A stretch of DNA of 15,360 nucleotides from Cyanobacteria bacterium M_surface_7_m2_037 (lineage in GTDB: Bacteria; Cyanobacteriota; Cyanobacteriia; PCC-6307; Cyanobiaceae): contig VGPP01000030.1 in NCBI GenBank assembly GCA_016882585.1, forward strand, positions 1-15,360, read 5' to 3'. Below, in pieces: positions 1-6,247 of the stretch. Both the position numbers and the translations under genes were made by a program. The notes beneath the pieces are model-generated. The model saw nothing but the letters and a program-made list of their open reading frames with translations. It had not been told where the DNA came from and ran no database searches. The stretch's first letter is position 1. Every line of letters starts with the position of its first letter.

Positions 1-280
1 CGCTGGCCAGAGGAGCCACCACCTTGCGCAGGGCCCCCAAGCGGGCATTGAGCTGATCGAGGGCCGCGGCCTTGGTAGAGGCCTCGGCTTCCAGGCCGAG
101 GTTGAAGCGGAAGCGATCGAAGGCGGCCTTGCCCTCCTGCTGCACCGTCAGCTGCAACAAGGTGCCGTTGCAGCTCTGCGGCTGGGCCTGCGCTGCACCC
201 GGCGCCATCAGCGCCAGGGCCGGAGACATCCCGAGGGGCAGGGTGCTGAGCGCCAGCGCAGCGGAACGGAACAGGACCAT
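1..280 (-). CDS. SIMPL-domain (DUF541-like) secreted protein, N-terminal part, runs off the window
   Basis: The reading frame is open from an ATG at 280 down to base 1, giving about 93 codons with no stop, so the C-terminal part lies outside the window. The first 33 residues form a signal peptide: an Arg near the start, a long Ala/Leu-rich core, and a cleavage-like AQAQ end. After it come CNGTLLQLTVQQEGKAAFDR and an F-x-F-x-L-G-L-E-A-E-A-S-T-K-A-A-A-L segment. This resembles the opening of SIMPL/DUF541 domains, where a beta strand on 'variable sequence with alternating hydrophobics' is followed by an Ala-rich helix ending in LNARL. The molecular role of that family is unsettled; a periplasmic location is inferred from the signal peptide. 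It is transcribed away from the toxin-antitoxin pair at 458. No Shine-Dalgarno is evident. The family call rests on about 60 mature residues only. Confidence 0.6.
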   Translation of the reverse strand, partial: MVLFRSAALALSTLPLGMSPALALMAPGAAQAQPQSCNGTLLQLTVQQEGKAAFDRFRFNLGLEAEASTKAAALDQLNARLGALRKVVAPLAS

Positions 281-428
281 GGCCGGATCAGGGATCTCCT
301 CTGATGTCTAACGAGGCCGCCACGCCGAGATGCAACGGCTTCCGCAGCGGGTTGCGACCAACTGCAACTGAGCACGACACCTGAACCGAGTGCCGGCCCA
401 GCCCAGCGGCTGGCGAGATCCCGCCTAG

Positions 429-442
429 GGTGTGTACACACC
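429..442. promoter_or_regulatory. Perfect 14-bp palindrome, likely antitoxin autoregulation operator
   Basis: GGTGTGTACACACC reads identically on both strands and ends 15 bases before the antitoxin ATG. Its centre is TGTACA, the core motif described for operators of YefM-type antitoxins. An AGGGG Shine-Dalgarno-like stretch at 446-450 lies between it and the start codon. Binding by the downstream Phd/YefM-like protein is inference. Confidence 0.6.
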
Positions 443-457
443 TGCAGGGGCGCAGTC

Positions 458-718
458 ATGGCCGCGCGTGTTGGCATTCGCGAACTCAGAGCCAAGCTGG
501 CCTCGCACCTCGAATCCGTAACGCCCATTGAGGTGACGCGTCACGGCCGCACCATCGGCCTCTATGTCCCGCTTCCGCAAGAGGCTGAGATGGACCAGCG
601 GGAAAGACTGATCGCAGCAGGCCGCCTCATGCAGGCCGAATTGAAACGTCTTGGGCTCACAGAAGAAGAGCTCAGCGCCGACTTCAAAGTCTGGAGGCAC
701 CGACACCAGCACCCCTGA
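458..718 (+). CDS. Phd/YefM-family antitoxin of a type II toxin-antitoxin pair
   Basis: This 86-residue protein has the Phd/YefM fold pattern at its N-terminus. GIRELRAKLASHLESV (6-21) forms the helix-rich dimerisation part and is followed by the characteristic I-E-V-T-R-H-G-R-T-I-G-L-Y-V-P strand pair (24-38). The C-terminal half (44-86) is charged and probably disordered when free, as expected for the toxin-neutralising tail. It would bind and inhibit the PIN ribonuclease encoded directly downstream, and repress its own promoter. The start is supported by an AGGGG ribosome-binding site at 446-450 with a 7-base spacer. The toxin ATG follows the stop after two bases, so the pair is one transcript. 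The palindrome at 429-442 is the obvious operator candidate. Confidence 0.8.
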   Translation: MAARVGIRELRAKLASHLESVTPIEVTRHGRTIGLYVPLPQEAEMDQRERLIAAGRLMQAELKRLGLTEEELSADFKVWRHRHQHP

Positions 719-720
719 CG

Positions 721-1137
721 ATGGAGAGAAAACGGCTGGTTATCGACGCGAACATCCTGATCCGTGGCTGCCTTGGCCTACGGGTCAGAACCCTGATCGC
801 CGAATACGCCGATCAGGTGGACTTCTTTGTTGCAGAAGCCAATGTTGCCGAGGCAGCTGCGTACATCGCCGATCTCGCCAGAGCGAAGAGCCTCGATGAA
901 GCCGTCTGCACCGAAGCGCTACTCAGCCTGATGCGCGTGGTGCAGATGGTTGAGGACAGCGTCCTGGAGTCGGCCCGCGAGGAAGCCCTGGCCAGGATCC
1001 GTGACGCAGATGACTGGCCAGCCTTGGCTCTGGGCCTGCAACTGGAGTGCGCCATCTGGACAGAAGATCAGGACTTCTTTGGCACCGGCATCGCGACATG
1101 GACCAGCGGAACCGTGGAGCGTTACCTGAGCAGCTGA
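721..1137 (+). CDS. PIN-domain ribonuclease toxin
   Basis: This 138-residue PIN-domain protein is the expected toxin partner of the antitoxin just upstream (two-base gap). The metal-binding acidic residues of the fold can be placed. D9 lies in LVIDANILIRG, and E44 in ANVAEAAAYI. An acidic group at D95/D97/D98 lies in RDADDWPALALG, and D116/D118 in TEDQDFFG near the end. PIN toxins cleave RNA with Mg2+; the RNA target cannot be read from sequence. The pairing of a Phd/YefM-type antitoxin with a PIN toxin, rather than a RelE/Doc toxin, is a known combination. The gene ends 43 bases before the convergent YciI gene. No terminator hairpin is visible in that gap. Confidence 0.82.
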   Translation: MERKRLVIDANILIRGCLGLRVRTLIAEYADQVDFFVAEANVAEAAAYIADLARAKSLDEAVCTEALLSLMRVVQMVEDSVLESAREEALARIRDADDWPALALGLQLECAIWTEDQDFFGTGIATWTSGTVERYLSS

Positions 1138-1180
1138 ACCACCCCTCATCGGGATCGAAGCCGCTACGCGCCGCAAGCTT

Positions 1181-1477
1181 TCAACGTACCGCCAGATCAC
1201 CCACAACCGGGCGCCACTGCTCAAGCCGCCAATCCACACCACCGCTGAGCACCATCGGATCGCGGCGCACCAAGGCCTCGGCCGCCGCGTAGTCCGCGGC
1301 TTCCAGCAACAGCAACCCACCTCCACCGGGCTGGCCGGCGCTATCCACCAGATAACCGCTGCTGATCACCACCCCCTCGCCCCGCAGCTGCTCCACCCAG
1401 CGGCGATGGGCCTCTAGGTGGGGCTTCATCGCGCTGTAGGGGCGCAGGAAGGTTTCCTGCTTCACAAACCAGGGCAT
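1181..1477 (-). CDS. YciI-like small protein, coupled to carotenoid oxygenase
   Basis: This 98-residue protein begins MPWFVKQETFLRPYSAMKPH and has the YciI/YCII pattern. An early 'long' strand with aromatic residues is followed by a helix holding H24-R25-R26-W27. Next come V-I-S-S-G-Y-L and a Gly-rich turn leading to L-L-L-L-E-A. The A-A-A-E-A-L-V-R-R-D-P helix precedes the terminal strand. YciI proteins are ferredoxin-like dimers, some with dehydrochlorinase- or monooxygenase-like roles, but most are uncharacterised. The ATG shares one base with the TGA of the carotenoid oxygenase (TGATG at 1479-1475), so the two are almost certainly co-translated. A longer open frame reaching 1705 exists, but its extra 76 residues only mirror the oxygenase gene in another frame. 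A role in handling apocarotenoid products is speculation from context. Confidence 0.75.
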   Translation of the reverse strand: MPWFVKQETFLRPYSAMKPHLEAHRRWVEQLRGEGVVISSGYLVDSAGQPGGGGLLLLEAADYAAAEALVRRDPMVLSGGVDWRLEQWRPVVGDLAVR

Positions 1478-2943
1478 CAGCCGGCCGCCGGCGCCCAGCT
1501 GCCGTGCAGGCCGTGGGGCACAGCCAGGGGCAGCTCCAGCACCGCCACCTCCGCCATCGAGGTGGCATCGAGGATCACCAGATCGCTGGCGCAGCGGGCA
1601 CCGTTCCACACCAAACACAGAAGCCAGCCATCGTCTTCCGCAGTGGCACCCGGGCGGGGCACCATCAGCGGCTCGCTCACGAAACCGCGGGGGGCGGCGC
1701 TCCACACCCGACCGTCGCCGGTGGCGAGATCGAGCTTCTTGATCGCCTGCAAGGGGTCATTGCCGCGTTCACGCTCGGCCACAGCCATCCAGCCATAGCG
1801 AGCATCCAGGCCCTGCTGGGCAGGGTTCACCGTGGCGAATTCGCAGGTGCGCTCCTCCAGCAGCTCCTTGCTCACGGCACCGGTTTCCAGGTTGATGCGG
1901 CAGCGCACCAGCTGGCCAGCGGGGATCGTTTCGAAATCCACCTGGCGGAAGTCCACATCCGGGCCGATGGAGGGGAAGTCGTCGTAATAGATCGAATCCA
2001 CCACGAGCTCGTCAGCCTCTTCGAAGGCATTGAGGTGATGGAATACGAAGCCCTCTGGGGCGGCGATCTGCAGCGGTTCGCGGCCGGCGGCAGTGCCTGA
2101 GCTGCGCGGAATCAGCCAGAACTGACCCTTCTCCCCAGGCTTGGAGGCGAGGCATTGCGCCGCACCCTTCTGGCCCAGCACAAAACCAGTGGGGTTGAAC
2201 GCCACGGCGTTCTGCAGGAACACCGCCCAGTTGGGGGTAATGGCGAAGTCGTGCAGGAAGGCGAAGCCCTTGAAGCTGTGCTTGCTGTCAGCCAGCAAGG
2301 CGCCCTCACTGGAGAACTCCATCAGCCGGATCGTGCTGCGCGGGCCCGCCTTCACGCCGAAGGTCACCATGCAGGGCTCGCCGTGATGGCCGGGATCAAA
2401 GCGGGGGTGGGCGCTGAAGGCCTCGCCTTTCTTGAGCAGGCCACCCAGGCGGCTGAGGCCACGGGTTTCGAGGGTGGCTGGATCGAGCGCGTGGGGCTCG
2501 GCCGCTTCCCACAGCGCCAGCAGCTGATCACCGAGGCGCACCACATGGGTGTTGGCGATGTTCTTGAGGCGCAGATCGAAGGCATTGGCCGCGATACCGC
2601 CGGGCTTCTGGGTGCCGAACACACCGCGATAGAGAAACTTGCCGGCCTGCTCCTCGGCCTCAAATCCCTCCGTGCGCACAAAACGGTTGCGCAGCTCCGC
2701 CTTGCCGCCCTCGAAGCGCAGGGCGGTGATCATTCCGTCGCCATCAAAGGGGTGATGCACCCACTGGCCGCCGCGCTCCAGCCGGCCGGGGCCATTGCGA
2801 TAGAGGGTTCCAGCAAGCTCCGGCGGGATCGATCCACGGGCTGCCGTGAGCTGCACGCCATCCAGCTCCACGCCCACGTTGCGGAAGGCGCTGGCCCAGT
2901 CGGCGCGGTCGTAGGCGGGAGCGGCGGCGGGGGCGACGGTCAT
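1477..2943 (-). CDS. Carotenoid (apocarotenoid) cleavage oxygenase, RPE65/CCD family
   Basis: This is a full-length 488-residue member of the non-heme iron carotenoid cleavage family, close in size to the Synechocystis apocarotenoid 15,15'-oxygenase (Diox1/ACO). These enzymes use Fe(II) and O2 to cleave a polyene double bond, for example to give retinal. The four iron-ligand histidines are recognisable: H179 in SAHPRFDP, H231 in FLHDFAIT, H302 or H303 in FHHLNAFEE, and H480 in PHGLHGSW near the C-terminus. The Y48-RNGPG-R54 motif and the HHPFDGDGM segment (63-71) are also typical. The exact substrate cannot be assigned. It lies 76 bases downstream of hisB and is followed by the overlapping YciI-like gene. 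The start is the first ATG; no clear ribosome-binding site precedes it, and its AU is part of a possible hairpin (2942-2972). Confidence 0.9.
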   Translation of the reverse strand: MTVAPAAAPAYDRADWASAFRNVGVELDGVQLTAARGSIPPELAGTLYRNGPGRLERGGQWVHHPFDGDGMITALRFEGGKAELRNRFVRTEGFEAEEQAGKFLYRGVFGTQKPGGIAANAFDLRLKNIANTHVVRLGDQLLALWEAAEPHALDPATLETRGLSRLGGLLKKGEAFSAHPRFDPGHHGEPCMVTFGVKAGPRSTIRLMEFSSEGALLADSKHSFKGFAFLHDFAITPNWAVFLQNAVAFNPTGFVLGQKGAAQCLASKPGEKGQFWLIPRSSGTAAGREPLQIAAPEGFVFHHLNAFEEADELVVDSIYYDDFPSIGPDVDFRQVDFETIPAGQLVRCRINLETGAVSKELLEERTCEFATVNPAQQGLDARYGWMAVAERERGNDPLQAIKKLDLATGDGRVWSAAPRGFVSEPLMVPRPGATAEDDGWLLCLVWNGARCASDLVILDATSMAEVAVLELPLAVPHGLHGSWAPAAG

Positions 2944-2972
2944 CGGGGGCAGCGGCAGGCGCGAACCCCGAT
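2942..2972 (-). promoter_or_regulatory. Inverted repeat overlapping the carotenoid oxygenase start codon
   Basis: On the minus strand, ATCGGGG (2972-2966) and CCCCGAT (2948-2942) are perfect 7-base complements around a 17-base loop. The second arm contains the first two bases of the ATG at 2943. Folding in the mRNA would bury the start codon. Chance occurrence in GC-rich DNA is quite possible. Confidence 0.25.
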
Positions 2973-3019
2973 CATCGCGTAACGGAGTGTTAAGGCGCCG
3001 ATTCAGGCCGCCCGCCTAC

Positions 3020-3622
3020 TCAGGCGCCCGCCCGCTCCAGCACACCCTTGCTGCTCGGCACCGCACCGGCCCGGCGCGGGTCGATCTCCGTGGCCAGGCG
3101 CAGCGCCCGGGCGAAGGCCTTGAAGCAGGCCTCAACGATGTGGTGCGAATTCACCCCATCCAGCTGGCGAATGTGCAGGGTGAGGCCGGAGTTGTTCACC
3201 ACCGCCACGAAGAACTCCTTCACCAGTTCGGTGTCGTAGCTGCCGATCTTCTGAGCCGGGATCTGCAGGCCGAAGCTCAGGTGCGGCCGGCCGCTGCAAT
3301 CGAGCGCCACCTGCACCAGCGCCTCATCCAGCGGCGCCACAAAGTGGCCGAAGCGGTGGATGCCACGGCGATCACCGAGCGCCTGCGCCAGGGTCTGGCC
3401 GATGGCGATGCCCACGTCTTCATTGGTGTGGTGATCGTCGATGTGGGTGTCACCCACCGCGTTCACCTCCAGATCGATCAGCCCGTGGCTGCTGATCTGG
3501 TGAAGCATGTGATCGAGAAACGGCACGCCGGTGTTCGCCTGGCAGCGACCGGTGCCGTCGAGGTTCAGCTTCACGCGCACATCGGTTTCACCGGTGACGC
3601 GGTGGATTTCGCCTGTTCGCAT
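3020..3622 (-). CDS. hisB: Imidazoleglycerol-phosphate dehydratase
   Basis: HisB converts imidazole glycerol phosphate to imidazole acetol phosphate in histidine biosynthesis; it is cytosolic and manganese-dependent. The 200-residue protein from the ATG at 3622 has the monofunctional size seen in plants and cyanobacteria. Its signatures are visible: R-V-T-x-E-T-D near the start (8-14), FLDHMLHQISSHG (35-47), the metal-binding H-I-D-D-H-H-T-N-E-D at 60-69, and LDGVNSHHIVEACFKAFARA (154-173). An in-frame ATG at 3676 would add 18 residues not expected in the family. MRTGEIHRVTGETDV is the normal beginning, so 3622 is preferred. fabI lies upstream on the same strand, but a divergent VapBC pair separates the two, so hisB probably has its own promoter in 3623-3705. 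Confidence 0.95.
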   Translation of the reverse strand: MRTGEIHRVTGETDVRVKLNLDGTGRCQANTGVPFLDHMLHQISSHGLIDLEVNAVGDTHIDDHHTNEDVGIAIGQTLAQALGDRRGIHRFGHFVAPLDEALVQVALDCSGRPHLSFGLQIPAQKIGSYDTELVKEFFVAVVNNSGLTLHIRQLDGVNSHHIVEACFKAFARALRLATEIDPRRAGAVPSSKGVLERAGA

Positions 3623-3675
3623 GAAAGGGCCGCTGCTCAGGACTCGATCATGCCGAAGCCCGAAAACGGGAGCCA

Positions 3676-3705
3676 TGATGCCTGTGGCAGACGCATCTTG
3701 ATGCC
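3676..3705. promoter_or_regulatory. Inverted and direct repeats before vapB, candidate operator
   Basis: GCATC (3693-3697) and GATGC (3700-3704) form an inverted repeat with a two-base spacer, one base before the vapB ATG. TGATGCC also occurs twice in direct orientation, at 3676-3682 and 3699-3705, 23 bases apart. Ribbon-helix-helix antitoxins bind such short repeats at their own promoter. The assignment is inference from position and symmetry. Confidence 0.3.
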
Positions 3706-3972
3706 ATGCGCACCACCCTCACCATCGACGACGCCCTGCTGCGCCAGCTGCGCCAGAAAGCACTCGACAGCGGCAAGCCCTTCAAGCAGGTGGTGAACGA
3801 CACCCTGCGGGCCGGCCTGAAGCAGCCAGCAGCGCCGCAGCGGGAGCCCTACCGCTGCCCGAGCTTCTCAATCGGCGCCCTGGCCCCAGGCGTCGACCTC
3901 ACCAAAGCCAATCAACTGGCGGCAGCGCTGGAAGACGAGGCCCTGATCGAGAACCTGCGCCAAGGCCAGTGA
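3706..3972 (+). CDS. vapB: VapB-like ribbon-helix-helix antitoxin
   Basis: This 88-residue protein opens with MRTTLTIDDALLRQLRQKAL. That is a ribbon-helix-helix DNA-binding module: an alternating strand at 2-7, helix A at 8-20, and helix B after G23-K24-P25-F26. The middle (40-62) is Pro-rich. The C-terminal helix A71-L85 is acidic and would contact the toxin. It is expected to neutralise the PIN toxin encoded next and to repress the operon. Its TGA overlaps the toxin GTG start (GTGA), so the two are translationally coupled. It is transcribed divergently from hisB with only 83 bases between the start codons. No Shine-Dalgarno is visible, so initiation may be leaderless or weak. Confidence 0.8.
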   Translation: MRTTLTIDDALLRQLRQKALDSGKPFKQVVNDTLRAGLKQPAAPQREPYRCPSFSIGALAPGVDLTKANQLAAALEDEALIENLRQGQ

Positions 3973-4397
3973 TCCTGATCGACACCAACCTCTGGCTCTA
4001 CGCCTGCCTGCAGGAAAGCCCACATCACAGCTCTGCCAGGGCGTGGCTTGAGGCCACGTTCAACAACCAAGAATTGATTGCCCTGCCCTGGAACGTAGTG
4101 CTGGCAGTCCTACGCATCAGCACCCAGCCCCGAATGATGCGAGAGCCACTCAGCCCCAGCCAAGCCATGGACCTGGTGGAAGGCTGGCTGCAACACCCGT
4201 TAGTCACGGTGGTGCACCCCGGCCCCAATCACTGGAGCATCCTGCGGCAACTGCTTGAGCAGGCCCGCACCGCCGGCAATCTCACCCCCGACGCCCACCT
4301 GGCCGCGCTGGCGATCGAACACAACTGCACGCTGGTCTCGGCCGACAGCGACTTCCAGCGTTTTCCGGGGCTGCTCTTCCGCAACCCCTTGCGCTAA
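3969..4397 (+). CDS. vapC: VapC-like PIN-domain ribonuclease toxin
   Basis: This 142-residue PIN protein starts at a GTG inside the antitoxin stop. Recognisable PIN elements are D5 in ILIDTNLWLYA, D108 in TPDAHLAALA, and D126/D128 in VSADSDFQRFPGL. The helix that usually carries the second catalytic Glu reads W41-N-V-V-L-A-V-L-R-I, with no acid at the expected place. Several VapC proteins of the mycobacterial-type subfamily also look like this, so loss of activity should not be assumed. VapC enzymes cleave tRNA or rRNA; the target here is unknown. The gene converges on fabI with six bases between the stop codons, leaving no room for a separate terminator. Confidence 0.82.
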   Translation: MILIDTNLWLYACLQESPHHSSARAWLEATFNNQELIALPWNVVLAVLRISTQPRMMREPLSPSQAMDLVEGWLQHPLVTVVHPGPNHWSILRQLLEQARTAGNLTPDAHLAALAIEHNCTLVSADSDFQRFPGLLFRNPLR

Positions 4398-4403
4398 CTC
4401 AGC

Positions 4404-5186
4404 TCACATCCCCGTGATGCAGTAACCCGCATCCACATAGATCACCTGGCCGGTGATGCCGGAAGCCAGCGGGCTGGCCAGGAACGCCGCAGTGCCGCCC
4501 ACTTCCTCCTGAGTCACGGTGCGGTGCAGGGGGGCCTTCTCTTCCACGTTGTGGATCATGTCGAGGATGCCGCCGATAGCCGAGCTGGCCAGGGTGCGGA
4601 TCGGGCCGGCGCTAATCGCGTTCACGCGCACCTGCTTCTCGGCGCCCAGCTCGGCAGCCAAATAACGCACAGACGCCTCGAGAGCCGCCTTAGCCACGCC
4701 CATCACGTTGTAGTTGGGGATGGCGCGCTCAGCGCCCAGGTAGCTGAGGGTGATCACACTGGCGCCCTCGTTGAACAGCGGCTTGGCGTAGCGGCACAGC
4801 GGGGCCAGTGAATAGGCGCTCACCTCGAGGGCCCGGGCGAAGCCCTCGGGAGAAATGTTCGAGTAATCACCCACCAGCTCGTCCTTACCGGCAAAGGCGA
4901 GGCAGTGCACGAGCACATCGATCGAGCCCCACTGCTCCTTCACCTTGGCGAACACCGCCTCGATCTGAGCCGGATCCTGCACATTCAGGGGCTCAAACAG
5001 GGTGGGAGCGAGCGGCGCGGTGAGGTCGCGCACCTTGCCCTCAAAGCGGCCCTTCTCATCGGGGAGGTAGGTCACGCCCAGCTCGGCGCCGGCGGCGTGC
5101 AGCTGCTGGGCAATGCCCCAGGCGATCGACTTGTTGTTGGCGATGCCCGTCACCAGGGCCTTCTTGCCGCGCAGATCGAGGAGCAT
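4404..5186 (-). CDS. fabI: Enoyl-[acyl-carrier-protein] reductase (NADH)
   Basis: FabI carries out the last reduction of each fatty-acid elongation cycle, trans-2-enoyl-ACP to acyl-ACP. This 260-residue protein is a short-chain dehydrogenase-fold enzyme of normal length. The dinucleotide site is GIANNKSIAWGIA (14-26). The active-site region is SYLGAERAIPNYNVMGVAKA (148-167) with the FabI Y-x6-K pair as Y159 and K166 and the upstream Y149. The ISAGPIRTLA segment (191-200) and the C-terminal YVDAGYCITGM are typical. The ATG at 5186 overlaps a plus-strand ATG at 5185, but the plus-strand gene probably starts further right. That leaves roughly 5187-5286 for a promoter. The downstream neighbour is a convergent VapC gene; hisB follows beyond it. 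Confidence 0.96.
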   Translation of the reverse strand: MLLDLRGKKALVTGIANNKSIAWGIAQQLHAAGAELGVTYLPDEKGRFEGKVRDLTAPLAPTLFEPLNVQDPAQIEAVFAKVKEQWGSIDVLVHCLAFAGKDELVGDYSNISPEGFARALEVSAYSLAPLCRYAKPLFNEGASVITLSYLGAERAIPNYNVMGVAKAALEASVRYLAAELGAEKQVRVNAISAGPIRTLASSAIGGILDMIHNVEEKAPLHRTVTQEEVGGTAAFLASPLASGITGQVIYVDAGYCITGM

Positions 5187-5286
5187 GGGGAGATACGACG
5201 CCAGGGCGCTTGCGATCGGGGGATTCTCCCCCAGCCACGGCCACCGGCCCCAGGCGGCAGGATCGGCATTCGGATTGCTCCACCCT

Positions 5287-6243
5287 GTGGCCCCTGATTC
5301 CCTTGCCGGTGTGGCACTCGCCTGGGCTGATCAGCCGGGCGACTTGCCGCGCCACTTCGAGAGCCGCCAAGCCCTGGAAGCGGAGCTGCGCCGCTTGTTT
5401 CCAGCCGCTAAAGGCAACCTGAGCCCGATCCGAGGCGGCCGCCGCCAGGCCGAAGCGCTGCTCAGCCGCATCCAGCCGGCGCGCTACGCCAAGGGGCGCA
5501 ACTTCCTCGATGGGCACGTCACCCACCTGTCGCCCTACATCCGCCACGGGGCCCTGAGCCTGGCAGAGGTGCGTGATGCCGTGTTCGCCCGCCTGCAAGC
5601 GCCGGGCGGCGGTGGCAGGCAAGCCGGCGAAAAGCTGATCAACGAGCTGGGCTGGCGCGACTACTGGCAGCGCCTCTGGCAGCAGCTCGGCGATGGCATC
5701 TGGCGCGATCAAGAGGAACTCAAAACCGGCCATCACCCCGGGGCCTACGCCGCCGACCTCCCGGCCGACGTGGCCGAAGGCCGCACGGGCCTGGCCTGCA
5801 TGGATGGCTTCATCGACGAGCTCCACGAAACAGGCTGGCTGCACAACCACGCCCGCATGTGGATGGCGGCCTACCTGGTGCACTGGCGCCGGGTGCGCTG
5901 GCAGGCCGGCGCCCAATGGTTCCTGCGCCACCTGCTCGATGGCGATCCGGCCAGCAACAACCTCAGCTGGCAATGGGTGGCCAGCAGCTTCAGCCACAAG
6001 CCCTACTTCTTCAATCGCGGCAACCTCGAGCGCTACAGCAACGGCACGTTCTGCCGCAGCTGCCCCCTGAGCGAGCAGGGCTGTCCATTCGATGCCAGCT
6101 ACGAGCAGCTGGAGGCAGAGCTGTTCGCTCCCATGCCCAGCGTTCGCGCGGGCAACGACCGCAGCCGCGAGCGCCGCGATCCCCGCCGCCGGGGATCTCC
6201 CGCCGCCTCCGCCGCCCTGAGCCGCCCCACTCGCCGCCGCTGA
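5287..6243 (+). CDS. Stand-alone FAD-binding domain of the photolyase/cryptochrome family, candidate Fe-S protein
   Basis: This protein corresponds to the C-terminal helical FAD domain of DNA photolyases and lacks the usual N-terminal alpha/beta domain. Residues are numbered from the GTG at 5287 (318 aa). Family landmarks are R88-N-F-L-D-G-H-V-T-H-L-S-P (cf. LKFGTLSP), E121-L-G-W-R-D-Y-W (cf. ELAWREFY), T168-G-L-A-C-M-D, G183-W-L-H-N-H-A-R-M, and D218-G-D-P-A-S-N-N-L-S-W-Q-W. N224 matches the FAD-N5-proximal Asn. W228 and W205 match two of the three electron-transfer tryptophans; the third position is not Trp. C171 plus C256-x2-C259-x6-C266 (ending CPFD) resemble the four cluster cysteines of Fe-S bacterial cryptochromes/photolyases. 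The last 30 residues are Arg-rich and disordered. Start options are ATG 5185 (overlapping fabI), TTG 5275 and GTG 5287. The next gene, an N-domain homologue, starts four bases after the stop. Confidence 0.82.
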   Translation: MAPDSLAGVALAWADQPGDLPRHFESRQALEAELRRLFPAAKGNLSPIRGGRRQAEALLSRIQPARYAKGRNFLDGHVTHLSPYIRHGALSLAEVRDAVFARLQAPGGGGRQAGEKLINELGWRDYWQRLWQQLGDGIWRDQEELKTGHHPGAYAADLPADVAEGRTGLACMDGFIDELHETGWLHNHARMWMAAYLVHWRRVRWQAGAQWFLRHLLDGDPASNNLSWQWVASSFSHKPYFFNRGNLERYSNGTFCRSCPLSEQGCPFDASYEQLEAELFAPMPSVRAGNDRSRERRDPRRRGSPAASAALSRPTRRR

Positions 6244-6247
6244 TCCC

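Noticed and set aside
1138..1180. Terminator between the PIN toxin and the YciI-like gene
   Set aside because: No stable GC hairpin followed by a T-run is present on either strand.
1478..1705. N-terminal extension of the YciI-like gene
   Set aside because: The extra 76 residues come from the carotenoid oxygenase gene read in another frame; the TGATG overlap marks the proper start.
2155..2982. Long plus-strand open frame (275 codons) within the carotenoid oxygenase gene
   Set aside because: It lies wholly antisense to a well-conserved enzyme gene and its product shows no family pattern; GC-rich DNA commonly leaves such frames open.
3623..3676. Longer HisB starting at 3676
   Set aside because: The 18 added residues do not fit the family, which begins near MRTGEIHRVTGETD.
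2987..3796. Plus-strand frame of 269 codons across hisB and into vapB
   Set aside because: It is a shadow of hisB in the opposite strand and overlaps vapB in another frame.
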